From Candidatus Woesearchaeota archaeon (GTDB taxonomy: Archaea > Nanoarchaeota > Nanoarchaeia > Woesearchaeales > JAGVZT01), in NCBI GenBank assembly GCA_017608295.1, contig JAFCGF010000008.1, forward strand, positions 1 to 64,000: a DNA stretch of 64,000 nucleotides. The letters are read 5' to 3'. Positions 31,830 through 39,433 of the stretch are shown here, piece by piece (position 1 is the first letter of the stretch; every line of letters begins with the position of its first letter). The notes beneath the pieces are model-generated. The model searched no databases and was not told the DNA's origin. It saw nothing but the letters and a program-made list of their open reading frames with translations. The position numbers and the translations under genes are program-made.

Positions 31830-32741
31830 TTAAATACTTTTCGAACTATTCTCATCCAGAGCGCGGCGTATCGCCTCTTCAGGCAGGAAGAGTTTCTGGG
31901 GAACAATCCGGGCAAGGGCATTCTCCTCACACACTGTGGGGTTATCTAGGCCGTGAATGAGTGGCAACACAAGACAAGAATCCACAGGAGTTGTAAGGCC
32001 TATCCACCAGGCGCTCATCTTCGGCATGAAGAAGGGCAGCGGCAATACCAATCGCCTCAGGCCAACCACCCGGGCATAGAGCAGCATGAGTCCTTGATAG
32101 CTCATCACTTCAGGACCCCCTATATCATAACGCTTACCTACTGTCTCTTCCTTCTGAAGCACTTCCACGAGATAATGAATCACATTATCAACAGCGATAG
32201 GCTGGGTCTTTGTGCGTACCCAACTCGGTGTGAGAAGTATCGGTGTGCGGTCAACAAGGTACTTCAGCATGAGGAATGAGGCGCTTCCCGAGCCGAGCAC
32301 CATAGCTGCGCGCAGAACGGTCAGCAATGCCTTGCCATTGGACAGCCTATCCGCGACCTCATGTCTCGATCTGAGGTGGGCGCTCAAGGAGCCGTGCGTG
32401 TCGCCCAAGCCCCCCATATAAACGATACGCTTCACCCCTACATCTGAACAGGCAGTGCACATGATGTCTGCCATGCGCCTGTCCCTTGTCTCGAAATCCT
32501 CGCAGTCTGGCACCATCGAGTGGATGAGATAATACACGACATCACAGCCCTTGACAGCGGCTTCTACTTCTTCCGCCTCCTGGACATCGAATATTGCAGG
32601 CTCAATCTCATTGAACCAGGGAAACTGTTTGAGCCGCTCCAGTGACCTTGAGGCTGCCCTCACAGCATGTCCCCTCTTGAGAAGCGCAGGGACAAGCCTG
32701 CTGCCGAGGAATCCTGTCGCACCTGTGACAAGCACTTTCAT
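31830..32741 (-). CDS. Atypical SDR NAD(P)-binding protein (NDUFA9/YbjT-like)
   Basis: A 303-residue protein with TGATGFLG (7-14) for NAD(P) binding, DVQEAEEVEAAVKGCDVVYYLIHSM and RIVYMGGLGD, the atypical short-chain dehydrogenase type that lacks the YxxxK catalytic pair. TKTQPIAVDNVIHYLVEVL is typical of the NDUFA9-like group. It may act on a nucleotide-sugar or quinone-related substrate or be a redox sensor. Confidence 0.75.
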   Translation of the reverse strand: MKVLVTGATGFLGSRLVPALLKRGHAVRAASRSLERLKQFPWFNEIEPAIFDVQEAEEVEAAVKGCDVVYYLIHSMVPDCEDFETRDRRMADIMCTACSDVGVKRIVYMGGLGDTHGSLSAHLRSRHEVADRLSNGKALLTVLRAAMVLGSGSASFLMLKYLVDRTPILLTPSWVRTKTQPIAVDNVIHYLVEVLQKEETVGKRYDIGGPEVMSYQGLMLLYARVVGLRRLVLPLPFFMPKMSAWWIGLTTPVDSCLVLPLIHGLDNPTVCEENALARIVPQKLFLPEEAIRRALDENSSKSI

Positions 32742-32839
32742 GAGTGCACTAAGGTAGAACAGGTATAAAAACTCTGTGTCCAGACAAAAGAACCAGCAAA
32801 ACGTTTAATTACCTGTACTGATTCACACATGAAACAATA

Positions 32840-34204
32840 ATGGGCACATTAAGGATTCTTAAGCTGAAAAAACGTTTTTCGGAGATTTCAAAGCTTTCCC
32901 CGACAGAGATTAAAGACATTCAGAAACAGAACATCAGGCGCCTGCTCAGGCATGCGGTGAGCACCTCCCCGTTCTATAGTAAGCTGTACGGCGCCACGGA
33001 TGTGAATGAGCTTCTCAGGAAAGACTTCTCCTCACTGCCAACCACTAATAAGCAGATGATTATGGATTCACTTGATGAGGTCATAACCTATCCGCACGTG
33101 AAAAGGAAGGCGCTCGAGCACCATCTCTCCACCACTCAGGCCGGCACAAAATACCTCAATGAATTCACAGTCATCCACACCTCAGGCTCGTCTGGACGCA
33201 TCGGCCTCTTTACGTATGACTCGCTCGCCTGGGATACGCTCAAGGCCATGGTGCTTGCCAGGTGCACGAATTTTCAGGTGAGGATTCCCAGGATGAGGAT
33301 GGCATTCGTCGGCATCACTGACGGGCATTACGCAGGGGTCACCATCGCATCCGATGTCCCCCGCCTCCTTGCAGCATACGAGCACGTCTCTGTGAACGAG
33401 CCGATTGCCAGCATGGTACAGCGCCTCAACCGCTTCCAGCCAGATGACCTCAGGGGCTATCCTACTGGGCTGTCAATGCTCGCGAGGGAAAAGCTTGCCG
33501 GAAGGCTTGACATCAGCCCGAAGAAAATAGTGTCCTCAGCAGAGCCTCTTGACGACACCACACGCAACATCGTGCAGGAGGCCTTTGGCATCACACCCTA
33601 CAATTTCTATGCTGCCTCAGAAGCAATAGGGATGGCGCAGGACTGCTCTGAGCACCAGGGACTGCATGTCTTCAATGACAATGTCATCATAGAGATTGTG
33701 GATGATGACGGGAATCCTGTCCAACCAGGAGAATCAGGTCATGTCGTATTGACAAACTTATTCAACCTGTGCCAGCCACTCATCCCCTACCAGATGAAGG
33801 ACATCGCAGCCTATGCTGAAGAGCCCTGTGATTGCGGCTCCCCCTTCCCTCTGCTGAAAAGCATCAGCGGCCGCAGCGAGGAGGTACTCTGGGTGGAAGA
33901 TGGCAAGGGTAGGCACGAGGCCCTGCATCCCTCGGTGTTTATCGAATTCTTCGTTCCCGGCCTGAGGCGCCTCCAGGTGCACCAGAGAGAGCGGAACCGG
34001 CTAAAACTGCACGTCGTCGCTGAGGGAGACATAGAAAGCATACTCACCTCAGTGGAAGAGCGGATGAACAGAATTCTTGCTGCAAAGAAGCTTCAGGAGA
34101 TGGTCTCATTCGAGGTCGAGTTCGTTGATTCCATCCTACCTGACCCGCGGACCGGGAAGACGCGCACGGTGGTTTCTAAGGTGGGCTCTCCAAAAGAAGT
34201 CTGA
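32840..34204 (+). CDS. PaaK-like adenylate-forming enzyme
   Basis: A 454-residue protein of the phenylacetate-CoA ligase/coenzyme F390 synthetase group. It has HTSGSSGRIGLFTYD (ATP-binding A3 motif), PYNFYAASEAIGMAQDC (A5-like), YQMKDIAAY (A7-like) and a C-terminal domain ending DPRTGKTRTVVSKV. The C-terminal Lys in GKTRT matches the A10 Lys. The acid substrate cannot be told from the sequence. Confidence 0.8.
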   Translation: MGTLRILKLKKRFSEISKLSPTEIKDIQKQNIRRLLRHAVSTSPFYSKLYGATDVNELLRKDFSSLPTTNKQMIMDSLDEVITYPHVKRKALEHHLSTTQAGTKYLNEFTVIHTSGSSGRIGLFTYDSLAWDTLKAMVLARCTNFQVRIPRMRMAFVGITDGHYAGVTIASDVPRLLAAYEHVSVNEPIASMVQRLNRFQPDDLRGYPTGLSMLAREKLAGRLDISPKKIVSSAEPLDDTTRNIVQEAFGITPYNFYAASEAIGMAQDCSEHQGLHVFNDNVIIEIVDDDGNPVQPGESGHVVLTNLFNLCQPLIPYQMKDIAAYAEEPCDCGSPFPLLKSISGRSEEVLWVEDGKGRHEALHPSVFIEFFVPGLRRLQVHQRERNRLKLHVVAEGDIESILTSVEERMNRILAAKKLQEMVSFEVEFVDSILPDPRTGKTRTVVSKVGSPKEV

Positions 34205-34312
34205 GACTGGCTGGAAGAAAGCATTTTATATGTGTTTGAGTATTGGTAGGGGTATGGCTGAAGAATTGGAGAACCCATACTTTGATTCATATTGGAAGGG
34301 AAGGTGAGTGAT

Positions 34313-34810
34313 ATGTTCGGTAAAAAAAAGCACAGCATGCCTCCGCCTCCATTAAAGAAGGAGAAGGCAAAGAAGGCGAAGAAGCCAAAGATACCGCCTC
34401 CGCCTAAAAAGAAGGTGAAGGAAAAGGCAAAGAAAGTGAAGAAGATGTCGCCGCCTCCAAAAAAGAAAAAAATAGTGGCAAAGAAGGTAAAGCCAAAAGA
34501 GCCAAAGCCTGGACTGACCCCCAGGGAGAAGATGATAATGAAAAAAAGGGCGAAAATGGCGAAAAAATTCTACATTGAAGGCCGGACTATTATCCTTAGA
34601 GTTAATAAACTCAACTACAAGCCTGATAAAGACAACGGATTCCCCGGCCTGCAAACACCTGACTACTGGAGCTGGCCTCTCGCTGAATTGAAAGAGCTTG
34701 CAAAGGAACTCGAAATCAAGGGCTATGCACGGATGTCACAGGAAACACTCATACGCGCACTCAAAAAGTACCAGCTCAAGGTTGAACAAAAGTATTTAAA
34801 AAATAAATAA
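34313..34810 (+). CDS. Lys/Pro-repeat protein with C-terminal SAP-like domain
   Basis: A 165-residue, highly basic protein. Residues 8-70 repeat short units of PPPPKKK followed by KAKK-type runs (four copies). A conserved segment follows (FYIEGRTIILRVNKLNY), and residues about 120-155 (WPLAELKELAKELEIKGYARMSQETLIRALKKYQ) form a SAP/Rho-N-like helix-extended-helix. This suggests a chromatin-type or RNA-binding protein. The start at 34313 follows AAGGTGA. Confidence 0.6.
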   Translation: MFGKKKHSMPPPPLKKEKAKKAKKPKIPPPPKKKVKEKAKKVKKMSPPPKKKKIVAKKVKPKEPKPGLTPREKMIMKKRAKMAKKFYIEGRTIILRVNKLNYKPDKDNGFPGLQTPDYWSWPLAELKELAKELEIKGYARMSQETLIRALKKYQLKVEQKYLKNK

Positions 34811-34823
34811 TGAGACGGAACCT

Positions 34824-35207
34824 ATGGCAGACATAGCGCGGAAATGCCCCCACTGCAGCACGGCACTCCAGGAAGAGGACAATTTCTGCCCACAATGCGG
34901 CGCGAACCTCAACATCCTGGGCAAGATGCTCTTCAGCACATTTCTCAAGGACCATATTCAGGACTGGAGCGCTCCAAAAAAGGGCTCGTTCTCGAATCTG
35001 CTCCAGAAAAGCATCCTCCGCGGCTCGGGATGGAAGGAGGACACAGTGAACAAGCTCATGCCTGAGGGTAAAGGGGAAGAAGAAACGCGCAAGTTCAGGA
35101 AATACGTGAGCAAAGACCCTTTCAAGGAGCTTGGCATCAAGGTCGCAGCCCTTGTCATGTTCCTCCTATTCATGCTTCTATTGATACGCTTAGCGAAAAG
35201 GTTTTAA
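34824..35207 (+). CDS. Zinc-ribbon membrane protein
   Basis: A 127-residue protein with CPHC (8-11) and CPQC (22-25) zinc ribbon, a basic middle part and one C-terminal membrane helix (VAALVMFLLFMLLLIRLA). The tail-anchored zinc-ribbon layout recurs in this genome. Function unknown. Confidence 0.55.
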   Translation: MADIARKCPHCSTALQEEDNFCPQCGANLNILGKMLFSTFLKDHIQDWSAPKKGSFSNLLQKSILRGSGWKEDTVNKLMPEGKGEEETRKFRKYVSKDPFKELGIKVAALVMFLLFMLLLIRLAKRF

Positions 35208-35234
35208 AGAACCGCCAGACTTTATCCAGTTGCT

Positions 35235-35326
35235 GCGAGAGTGGCCAAGTGGCTAAGGCAATCGGCTGCAAGCAATATACAACAGGCAGATCCCGATGAT
35301 CGGGGGTTCGAATCCCCCCTCTCGCT
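35235..35326 (+). tRNA. tRNA-Cys (GCA) with a 20-nt intron
   Basis: Acceptor GCGAGAG/CTCTCGC with T at position 73, D arm GCC/GGC, anticodon stem ATCGG/CCGAT and T arm GGGGG-TTCGAAT-CCCCC. The anticodon loop CTGCAA is interrupted after position 37 by the intron 35272-35291. CTGC pairs with GCAG in the intron to give the central 4-bp helix of a bulge-helix-bulge with bulges AAG and ATC, the archaeal splicing site. The mature anticodon is GCA, and U73 agrees with cysteine identity. Confidence 0.9.
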
Positions 35327-35377
35327 TACCACATCATTCTCGTGTCACCACTGCTACAGATGCAGTAACGCTATTCT

Positions 35378-35419
35378 GGAGGGGGTCAGTCGGACCGGAG
35401 GTTCGACGCTACCCCCTCT
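35378..35419 (+). repeat. tRNA-Cys-proximal hairpin, copy 1
   Basis: An outer 9-bp stem GGAGGGGGT/ACCCCCTCT and an inner 8-bp stem GTCGGACC-gga-GGTTCGAC. It is followed by CGCTCTTC, so its 3' side repeats the CCCCTCTCGCT of the tRNA 3' end. A small hairpin ACTGC/GCAGT (near 35350-35366) precedes it. Confidence 0.65.
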
Positions 35420-35472
35420 CGCTCTTCACAGTATTCTCTGATACACCTGTATACACAATAATCTCTAGATTA

Positions 35473-35513
35473 AGAGGGGGCCAGTTAAACCGCAGGTTTG
35501 ACGTGTCCCCTCT
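35473..35513 (+). repeat. tRNA-Cys-proximal hairpin, copy 2
   Basis: An outer 9-bp stem AGAGGGGGC/GTCCCCTCT and an inner 8-bp stem GTTAAACC-gca-GGTTTGAC. Three inner pairs and two outer pairs differ from copy 1 while pairing is kept, so the structure is conserved by compensating changes. It again ends with CCCCTCTCGCT. Confidence 0.65.
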
Positions 35514-35519
35514 CGCTTT

Positions 35520-36089
35520 CTATTCAAGAGAGCCAATATCATCCAGCAGGAGCTGGAACTTAGTGTAGCCAGTCTGGATGTTGAAATGCCCTGCTCCGGG
35601 CACGACCTTGAATTCTGCCCCTGTTCCCTTGGCTATCTCCTGTGCCTGCTCAAGCGGCACATAAGGGTCGTTGTCTCCGTGATAGACGAAGAGGTGCTTC
35701 ACATTCTGCTTGATTTTCTTCCAGTCAAAGGGCTCCTCTATGAAGGTCTTGTTGACCTCGTCATACTTCGCGAGCTCGGGGTTGCCGAGCAGGCTCGTGA
35801 AACCTGAGACAATAAAGGCAGCCTTGATAGGCTTCTCCAGCTTTTCGAGTATTCTCAGGGCGAAGACTGCGCCGCAGCTGTGACCGACGAGGATACTGCT
35901 CTCGTCGAAGAGAGGCATCATTTCGTCAATCACGTGAAACCAGTTTGCCAGGTTCTGCTCCTCTGCCTGGGGGAACTGCGGGAGAAACGCATTGTAGCCC
36001 AGCTGGGACTCGAGCTGCTCCTGGAGCCAGGGAAACCAGTTGTGGTGTGTCTTGGTGTATGAGCCGTGGATAATCAGTGCGATTGCCAT
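35520..36089 (-). CDS. RBBP9/YdeN-type serine hydrolase
   Basis: A 189-residue alpha/beta hydrolase. The motifs are IIHGSYTKTHHNWFPWLQ (oxyanion region), nucleophile GHSCG (Ser about 70), Asp in YHGDNDPYVP and His in PGAGHFN, the full triad of the RBBP9 (DUF1234-like) family. The start at 36089 is 26 bases from a palindromic TATA box CTTATAAG, which also faces the divergent gene at 36140. The substrate is unknown. Confidence 0.8.
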   Translation of the reverse strand: MAIALIIHGSYTKTHHNWFPWLQEQLESQLGYNAFLPQFPQAEEQNLANWFHVIDEMMPLFDESSILVGHSCGAVFALRILEKLEKPIKAAFIVSGFTSLLGNPELAKYDEVNKTFIEEPFDWKKIKQNVKHLFVYHGDNDPYVPLEQAQEIAKGTGAEFKVVPGAGHFNIQTGYTKFQLLLDDIGSLE

Positions 36090-36111
36090 GTAAGGGCAAA
36101 CGAAAGCTGAA

Positions 36112-36119
36112 CTTATAAG
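36112..36119. promoter_or_regulatory. Palindromic TATA box shared by divergent genes
   Basis: CTTATAAG is centred 26 bases before the minus-strand ATG (36089) and 25 bases before the plus-strand ATG (36140). Being a perfect palindrome it can serve both. Confidence 0.5.
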
Positions 36120-36139
36120 CATTTTCACAAAGTTGATAA

Positions 36140-36595
36140 ATGGCGGGAGATATTTGCAGAACCATGAAAGAGACTGTCACGCTCAAGGAAGTGGAGAAAT
36201 TCATCGCTGAGAAAGACCCCTTCACTGAGACGCAGATGATACGCGCCCTCGACATCTCCAGAAAAGCGGCGAAGAAAGCGATTGATAACCTGCTCCAGCT
36301 TGGCGTCATCCGCCTGCTGGACGAGTGGGGCTCACGCAAGTATTATACCAAATCCCAGATAAGCAAGCCAGTGACTGACCCCGGAAAAACCCACGACCGC
36401 CAGATGGAGTTCATTCGTGAAATCGCGAAGGACCCCCACGAGATGGCTGCGATGCTCAGCGCGAAAGACTATGAGCAGTACGTGTACAATATCGAGAAGA
36501 TTCTCGAAGAGGCGACAGACAACCCGACAATCCGGCTGGCCATAGTTTATGCCATAGAGCGCGACCTCATCAAGGAGATACGCTCAAGAAGGTAA
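36140..36595 (+). CDS. Winged-helix protein
   Basis: A 151-residue protein. Residues about 15-70 (VTLKEVEKFIAEKDPFTETQMIRALDISRKAAKKAIDNLLQLGVIRLL) form a winged helix, followed by a helical tail. It is leaderless and probably co-transcribed with the endonuclease IV gene 5 bases downstream. It could regulate it or bind DNA directly. Confidence 0.6.
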   Translation: MAGDICRTMKETVTLKEVEKFIAEKDPFTETQMIRALDISRKAAKKAIDNLLQLGVIRLLDEWGSRKYYTKSQISKPVTDPGKTHDRQMEFIREIAKDPHEMAAMLSAKDYEQYVYNIEKILEEATDNPTIRLAIVYAIERDLIKEIRSRR

Positions 36596-36600
36596 GGCTC

Positions 36601-37446
36601 ATGAAACTTCCTGAAAAAAAGCTGCATTTCTGCACTGCTGGAGTGCCCTTATCTGCAAAAAAACGCTCTAGTGAATCAGGACTAGCGCGGCTCACTGAGC
36701 TAGGCCTCGACGGCATGGAGATGGAATTCGTCCGCGGCGTGAAGATGGGCGCAGACACCGCTATAGCCCTGGGAAAGCTCGCGAAGCAGTCCAACCTAGT
36801 CCTGACTGCGCACGCGCCATATTATATCAACCTCAATGCAAGAGAAAAGGAGAAGTGGCACGCGAGCATCACTCGCATCATCCAGACAGCGGACCGCACT
36901 CAGCTCGCACAGGGCTACAGCATCTGCTTCCACGCTGGATTCTACCTGCAGATGGAGCCGGACAAGGTGTATGCCAAGGTCAGGGAAGCGCTGGAGCTCC
37001 TGTTCAAGAAACTCGATGACAGGGGAATAAACAATGTATGGATTCGCCCTGAGACAACCGGAAAGCCAACGCAGTTCGGCTCTCTCCCTGAACTCATCAG
37101 GCTCAGCGAGGAGTTCGACAGGATGATGCCCTGCGTGGACTATTCACACCTTCACGCAAGGTCAGCAGGCAAGTACAACACAACTGCGGAATTCCGTGAA
37201 GTGCTGGAATCAATGGAAAAGGCTCTCGGAAGGACTGCGCTTGATAACATGCACATCCACCTCAGCGGCATCAACTACTCAGATAAGGGAGAGCGAAATC
37301 ATCTCATCCTTGAAGAGAGCGACATGCGCTGGAGGGAATTGCTCGCAGTATGGAAGGAGTTCCGCATAAAAGGCATAGTGATCTGCGAGTCCCCTAACAT
37401 AGAGGAAGACGCGCTGCTTCTCAAGCAGGCCTACCAAAAGCTTTGA
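36601..37446 (+). CDS. Endonuclease IV-type AP endonuclease
   Basis: A 281-residue TIM-barrel protein of the endonuclease IV family, which cuts DNA at abasic sites using a trinuclear zinc site. Metal ligands are visible in LTAHAPYYINL, CFHAGFYL, RPETTGK, CVDYSHLHAR, NMHIHLSG and ICESPN. The size is that of the family. Confidence 0.8.
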   Translation: MKLPEKKLHFCTAGVPLSAKKRSSESGLARLTELGLDGMEMEFVRGVKMGADTAIALGKLAKQSNLVLTAHAPYYINLNAREKEKWHASITRIIQTADRTQLAQGYSICFHAGFYLQMEPDKVYAKVREALELLFKKLDDRGINNVWIRPETTGKPTQFGSLPELIRLSEEFDRMMPCVDYSHLHARSAGKYNTTAEFREVLESMEKALGRTALDNMHIHLSGINYSDKGERNHLILEESDMRWRELLAVWKEFRIKGIVICESPNIEEDALLLKQAYQKL

Positions 37447-37466
37447 TATTGGCTGCATGAGATTTC

Positions 37467-38384
37467 TCATTTTCCCTGTATCTTTCTCACAACGAGACCA
37501 AGGGGCAACAGGAAGATGTTCACAGGGAGGACAAACAGCACAGCAATCAGGATTTCCCGCGTGCTGAAGAACTGCGCGCAGAGTACAACAAGGAGGGCAA
37601 GGTTAAGATAAACGCTCGAGACGAGGGTGCTCAGCCTTTTGCTGATAGTCATCCCTGATGAAATGAGCCAGCTGAAGCCGTAAAGGAGGAGAAGCAGTAT
37701 CCCCTCTATGGCAAGAAGAGCCCAGTTTGACTTCACCCCAACAAGGATAACGTCTGCGTGCGGAGAGATTGTCGATGCGAGGATGACAAGGATAAGTATG
37801 AGGGAGAACGCGCTGTAATAACGAGAGGTGCGCGTTACCACGCCCTGAAGTTTCCATCTGACAAGCAACGCAGCACAGAACGGCACGCCGACTAGGAGGG
37901 CAAGCAACCGGCCCATGGAAGTGAGCGGGATACCAAGGCTGTTCCCCATAAGGGCAACGATGAGGGGGATGCTCACCGGGCAGAGAAGATGCGCGATGAC
38001 AGCGGTAAAGAGTGTCTGGGTGACATCAGCACCAATCATCTCAGCAACGACAGGGGAAGACATCGCAGCGGGGATGGCGAGCAGCAGGGTCAGGCCAAGC
38101 GCATACTCTGGCAGGAGGATGGTAAAGATGAGCATTCCGAGCAACGGGAAGAGGAAAAAGCGCACAGCCCAGAGGAACAGGAGATGATAGGACTGCTTCC
38201 CTACCGAGAGCATAGCCCCCATGTCAAGCTTAAGATAGACAAGGAAAAGGACAACGGCGAGCATGGGGAGCGTCACAGGCTCCAGCCTGACCATCTGGTC
38301 AGGCACTGCCAACCCAAGCACAAGTCCAGCTATGAAGAATAGCCAAAAGTTCCTCTCGCACCAAGAGAGCAGCCGCTCAATCAC
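37467..38384 (-). CDS. BASS/ACR3-like membrane transporter
   Basis: A 305-residue protein with about ten membrane helices. LGLTLLLAIPAAMSSPVVAEMIGADVTQTLFTAVIAHLLCPVSIPLI resembles the bile acid:sodium symporter/AEC-like fold. The start is GTG at 38384, 5 bases past the stop of the NHL lipoprotein gene, with GGTGTGA upstream. The longer upstream frame is not real. The substrate is unknown. It is the last gene of the archease operon. Confidence 0.65.
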   Translation of the reverse strand: MIERLLSWCERNFWLFFIAGLVLGLAVPDQMVRLEPVTLPMLAVVLFLVYLKLDMGAMLSVGKQSYHLLFLWAVRFFLFPLLGMLIFTILLPEYALGLTLLLAIPAAMSSPVVAEMIGADVTQTLFTAVIAHLLCPVSIPLIVALMGNSLGIPLTSMGRLLALLVGVPFCAALLVRWKLQGVVTRTSRYYSAFSLILILVILASTISPHADVILVGVKSNWALLAIEGILLLLLYGFSWLISSGMTISKRLSTLVSSVYLNLALLVVLCAQFFSTREILIAVLFVLPVNIFLLPLGLVVRKIQGK

Positions 38385-38388
38385 CTGC

Positions 38389-39426
38389 TCACACCAGCTT
38401 GAAGGTCTGGATCCTATGGTTACCTCGGTCACACGCATAGAGCGTTGTGCCCTCAACAGTGATGCCAAAGGGGTTCTTGAATTCGCCGTCAAGCAGTCCC
38501 TGCTCACCAATCTGCGCAACCCCTTCTCCTGTCTCGAGGTTAAATACCTGGATTCTATGGTTAGATTCCTCGCTCACCAGCAGGTACTCACCAGCGATAG
38601 TGAGACCGATTGGAGAATCAAGCTGCCCAAGAGCGCCGCCCTTCTCGCCAATGGATTTCACAAATCCCCCATCATGGGTGAACTGCGTGATGCGGTGGTT
38701 GCCGTAGTCAGCGATGTACACTCCTGAATCATCCACAAAGATATGCTTGGGATGCATAAGCTGCCCGTCATTTGGCCCCTTTGAGCCGAAGGCGAGCTCG
38801 AAAGTCCCTTCGAGGTCGAAAACCTGAATGCGGTGGTTGTCGCTGTCGCTCACGTATATCTTGTTTTCATGGACAGCCACGCTGAAGGGATTCACAAACT
38901 TCCCTTCCATCGGCCCTGCTGAGCCGAACTTGCTGATGAACTCTCCCTCAGGAGAGAAAATGGAGATGCGGTGGTTGGCCTTGTCAGCGATGTACACCTT
39001 TCCCCCGGCGATTGCGATGCCAGTGGGGTTAAAGAGCTGGCCGTCGTTCACACCCTTTGAAGCAAAAGTCGACAGGGCATTTCCCTCCATATCCAGCATA
39101 TGGACGCGGTGGTTGCCTTCCTCGATGACATACATCTTCTCATTGTATACAACAATCCCAGTGGGCCAGCTGAACTGGCCTATCTCAGCGCCGCGCTTGA
39201 ATTCCGCGGCGGCGATGTCATAATAGCCGAATCCGGCAAGGAAGTCGAAGAGCCATTCCTGCATCCCAATGAATGGGACTGTAGGCTCTTCCACAACAGG
39301 AATCTCGCCAGGACCAATATCATCAGGGACAATATCTGGGTCCATAGGTGTCTCGGGCTGGCCGCAGCCTACAGTGAAGAGCAGCATAACTAGTGTACAT
39401 AGCGCAAACAGTGTTTTCATTCTCAT
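38389..39426 (-). CDS. NHL-repeat beta-propeller lipoprotein
   Basis: A 345-residue protein with a lipoprotein signal (LLFTVGC), an acidic Pro-rich spacer and six NHL repeats, each with NHR followed by I/V-x-x-F/L (EGNHRVHML, KANHRISIF, SDNHRIQVF, YGNHRITQF, ESNHRIQVF, RGNHRIQTF). It should be a six-bladed propeller outside the cell that binds a ligand or surface polymer. It follows RtcB by 7 bases, with GGTGA upstream. Confidence 0.75.
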   Translation of the reverse strand: MRMKTLFALCTLVMLLFTVGCGQPETPMDPDIVPDDIGPGEIPVVEEPTVPFIGMQEWLFDFLAGFGYYDIAAAEFKRGAEIGQFSWPTGIVVYNEKMYVIEEGNHRVHMLDMEGNALSTFASKGVNDGQLFNPTGIAIAGGKVYIADKANHRISIFSPEGEFISKFGSAGPMEGKFVNPFSVAVHENKIYVSDSDNHRIQVFDLEGTFELAFGSKGPNDGQLMHPKHIFVDDSGVYIADYGNHRITQFTHDGGFVKSIGEKGGALGQLDSPIGLTIAGEYLLVSEESNHRIQVFNLETGEGVAQIGEQGLLDGEFKNPFGITVEGTTLYACDRGNHRIQTFKLV

Positions 39427-39433
39427 ATTTATT

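Noticed and set aside
35330..35519. Further tRNA genes after tRNA-Cys
   Set aside because: The two hairpins repeat the 3' end of the tRNA but lack D and anticodon arms, so they are not tRNAs.
36089..36128. The 202-residue version of the RBBP9-like hydrolase
   Set aside because: The added residues come from the promoter region; the TATA box points to 36089.
38385..38519. N-terminal extension of the BASS-like transporter and of the NHL gene beyond 39426
   Set aside because: The extensions are antisense or out-of-frame parts of neighbouring genes; RBS and stop-start spacing support the shorter starts.
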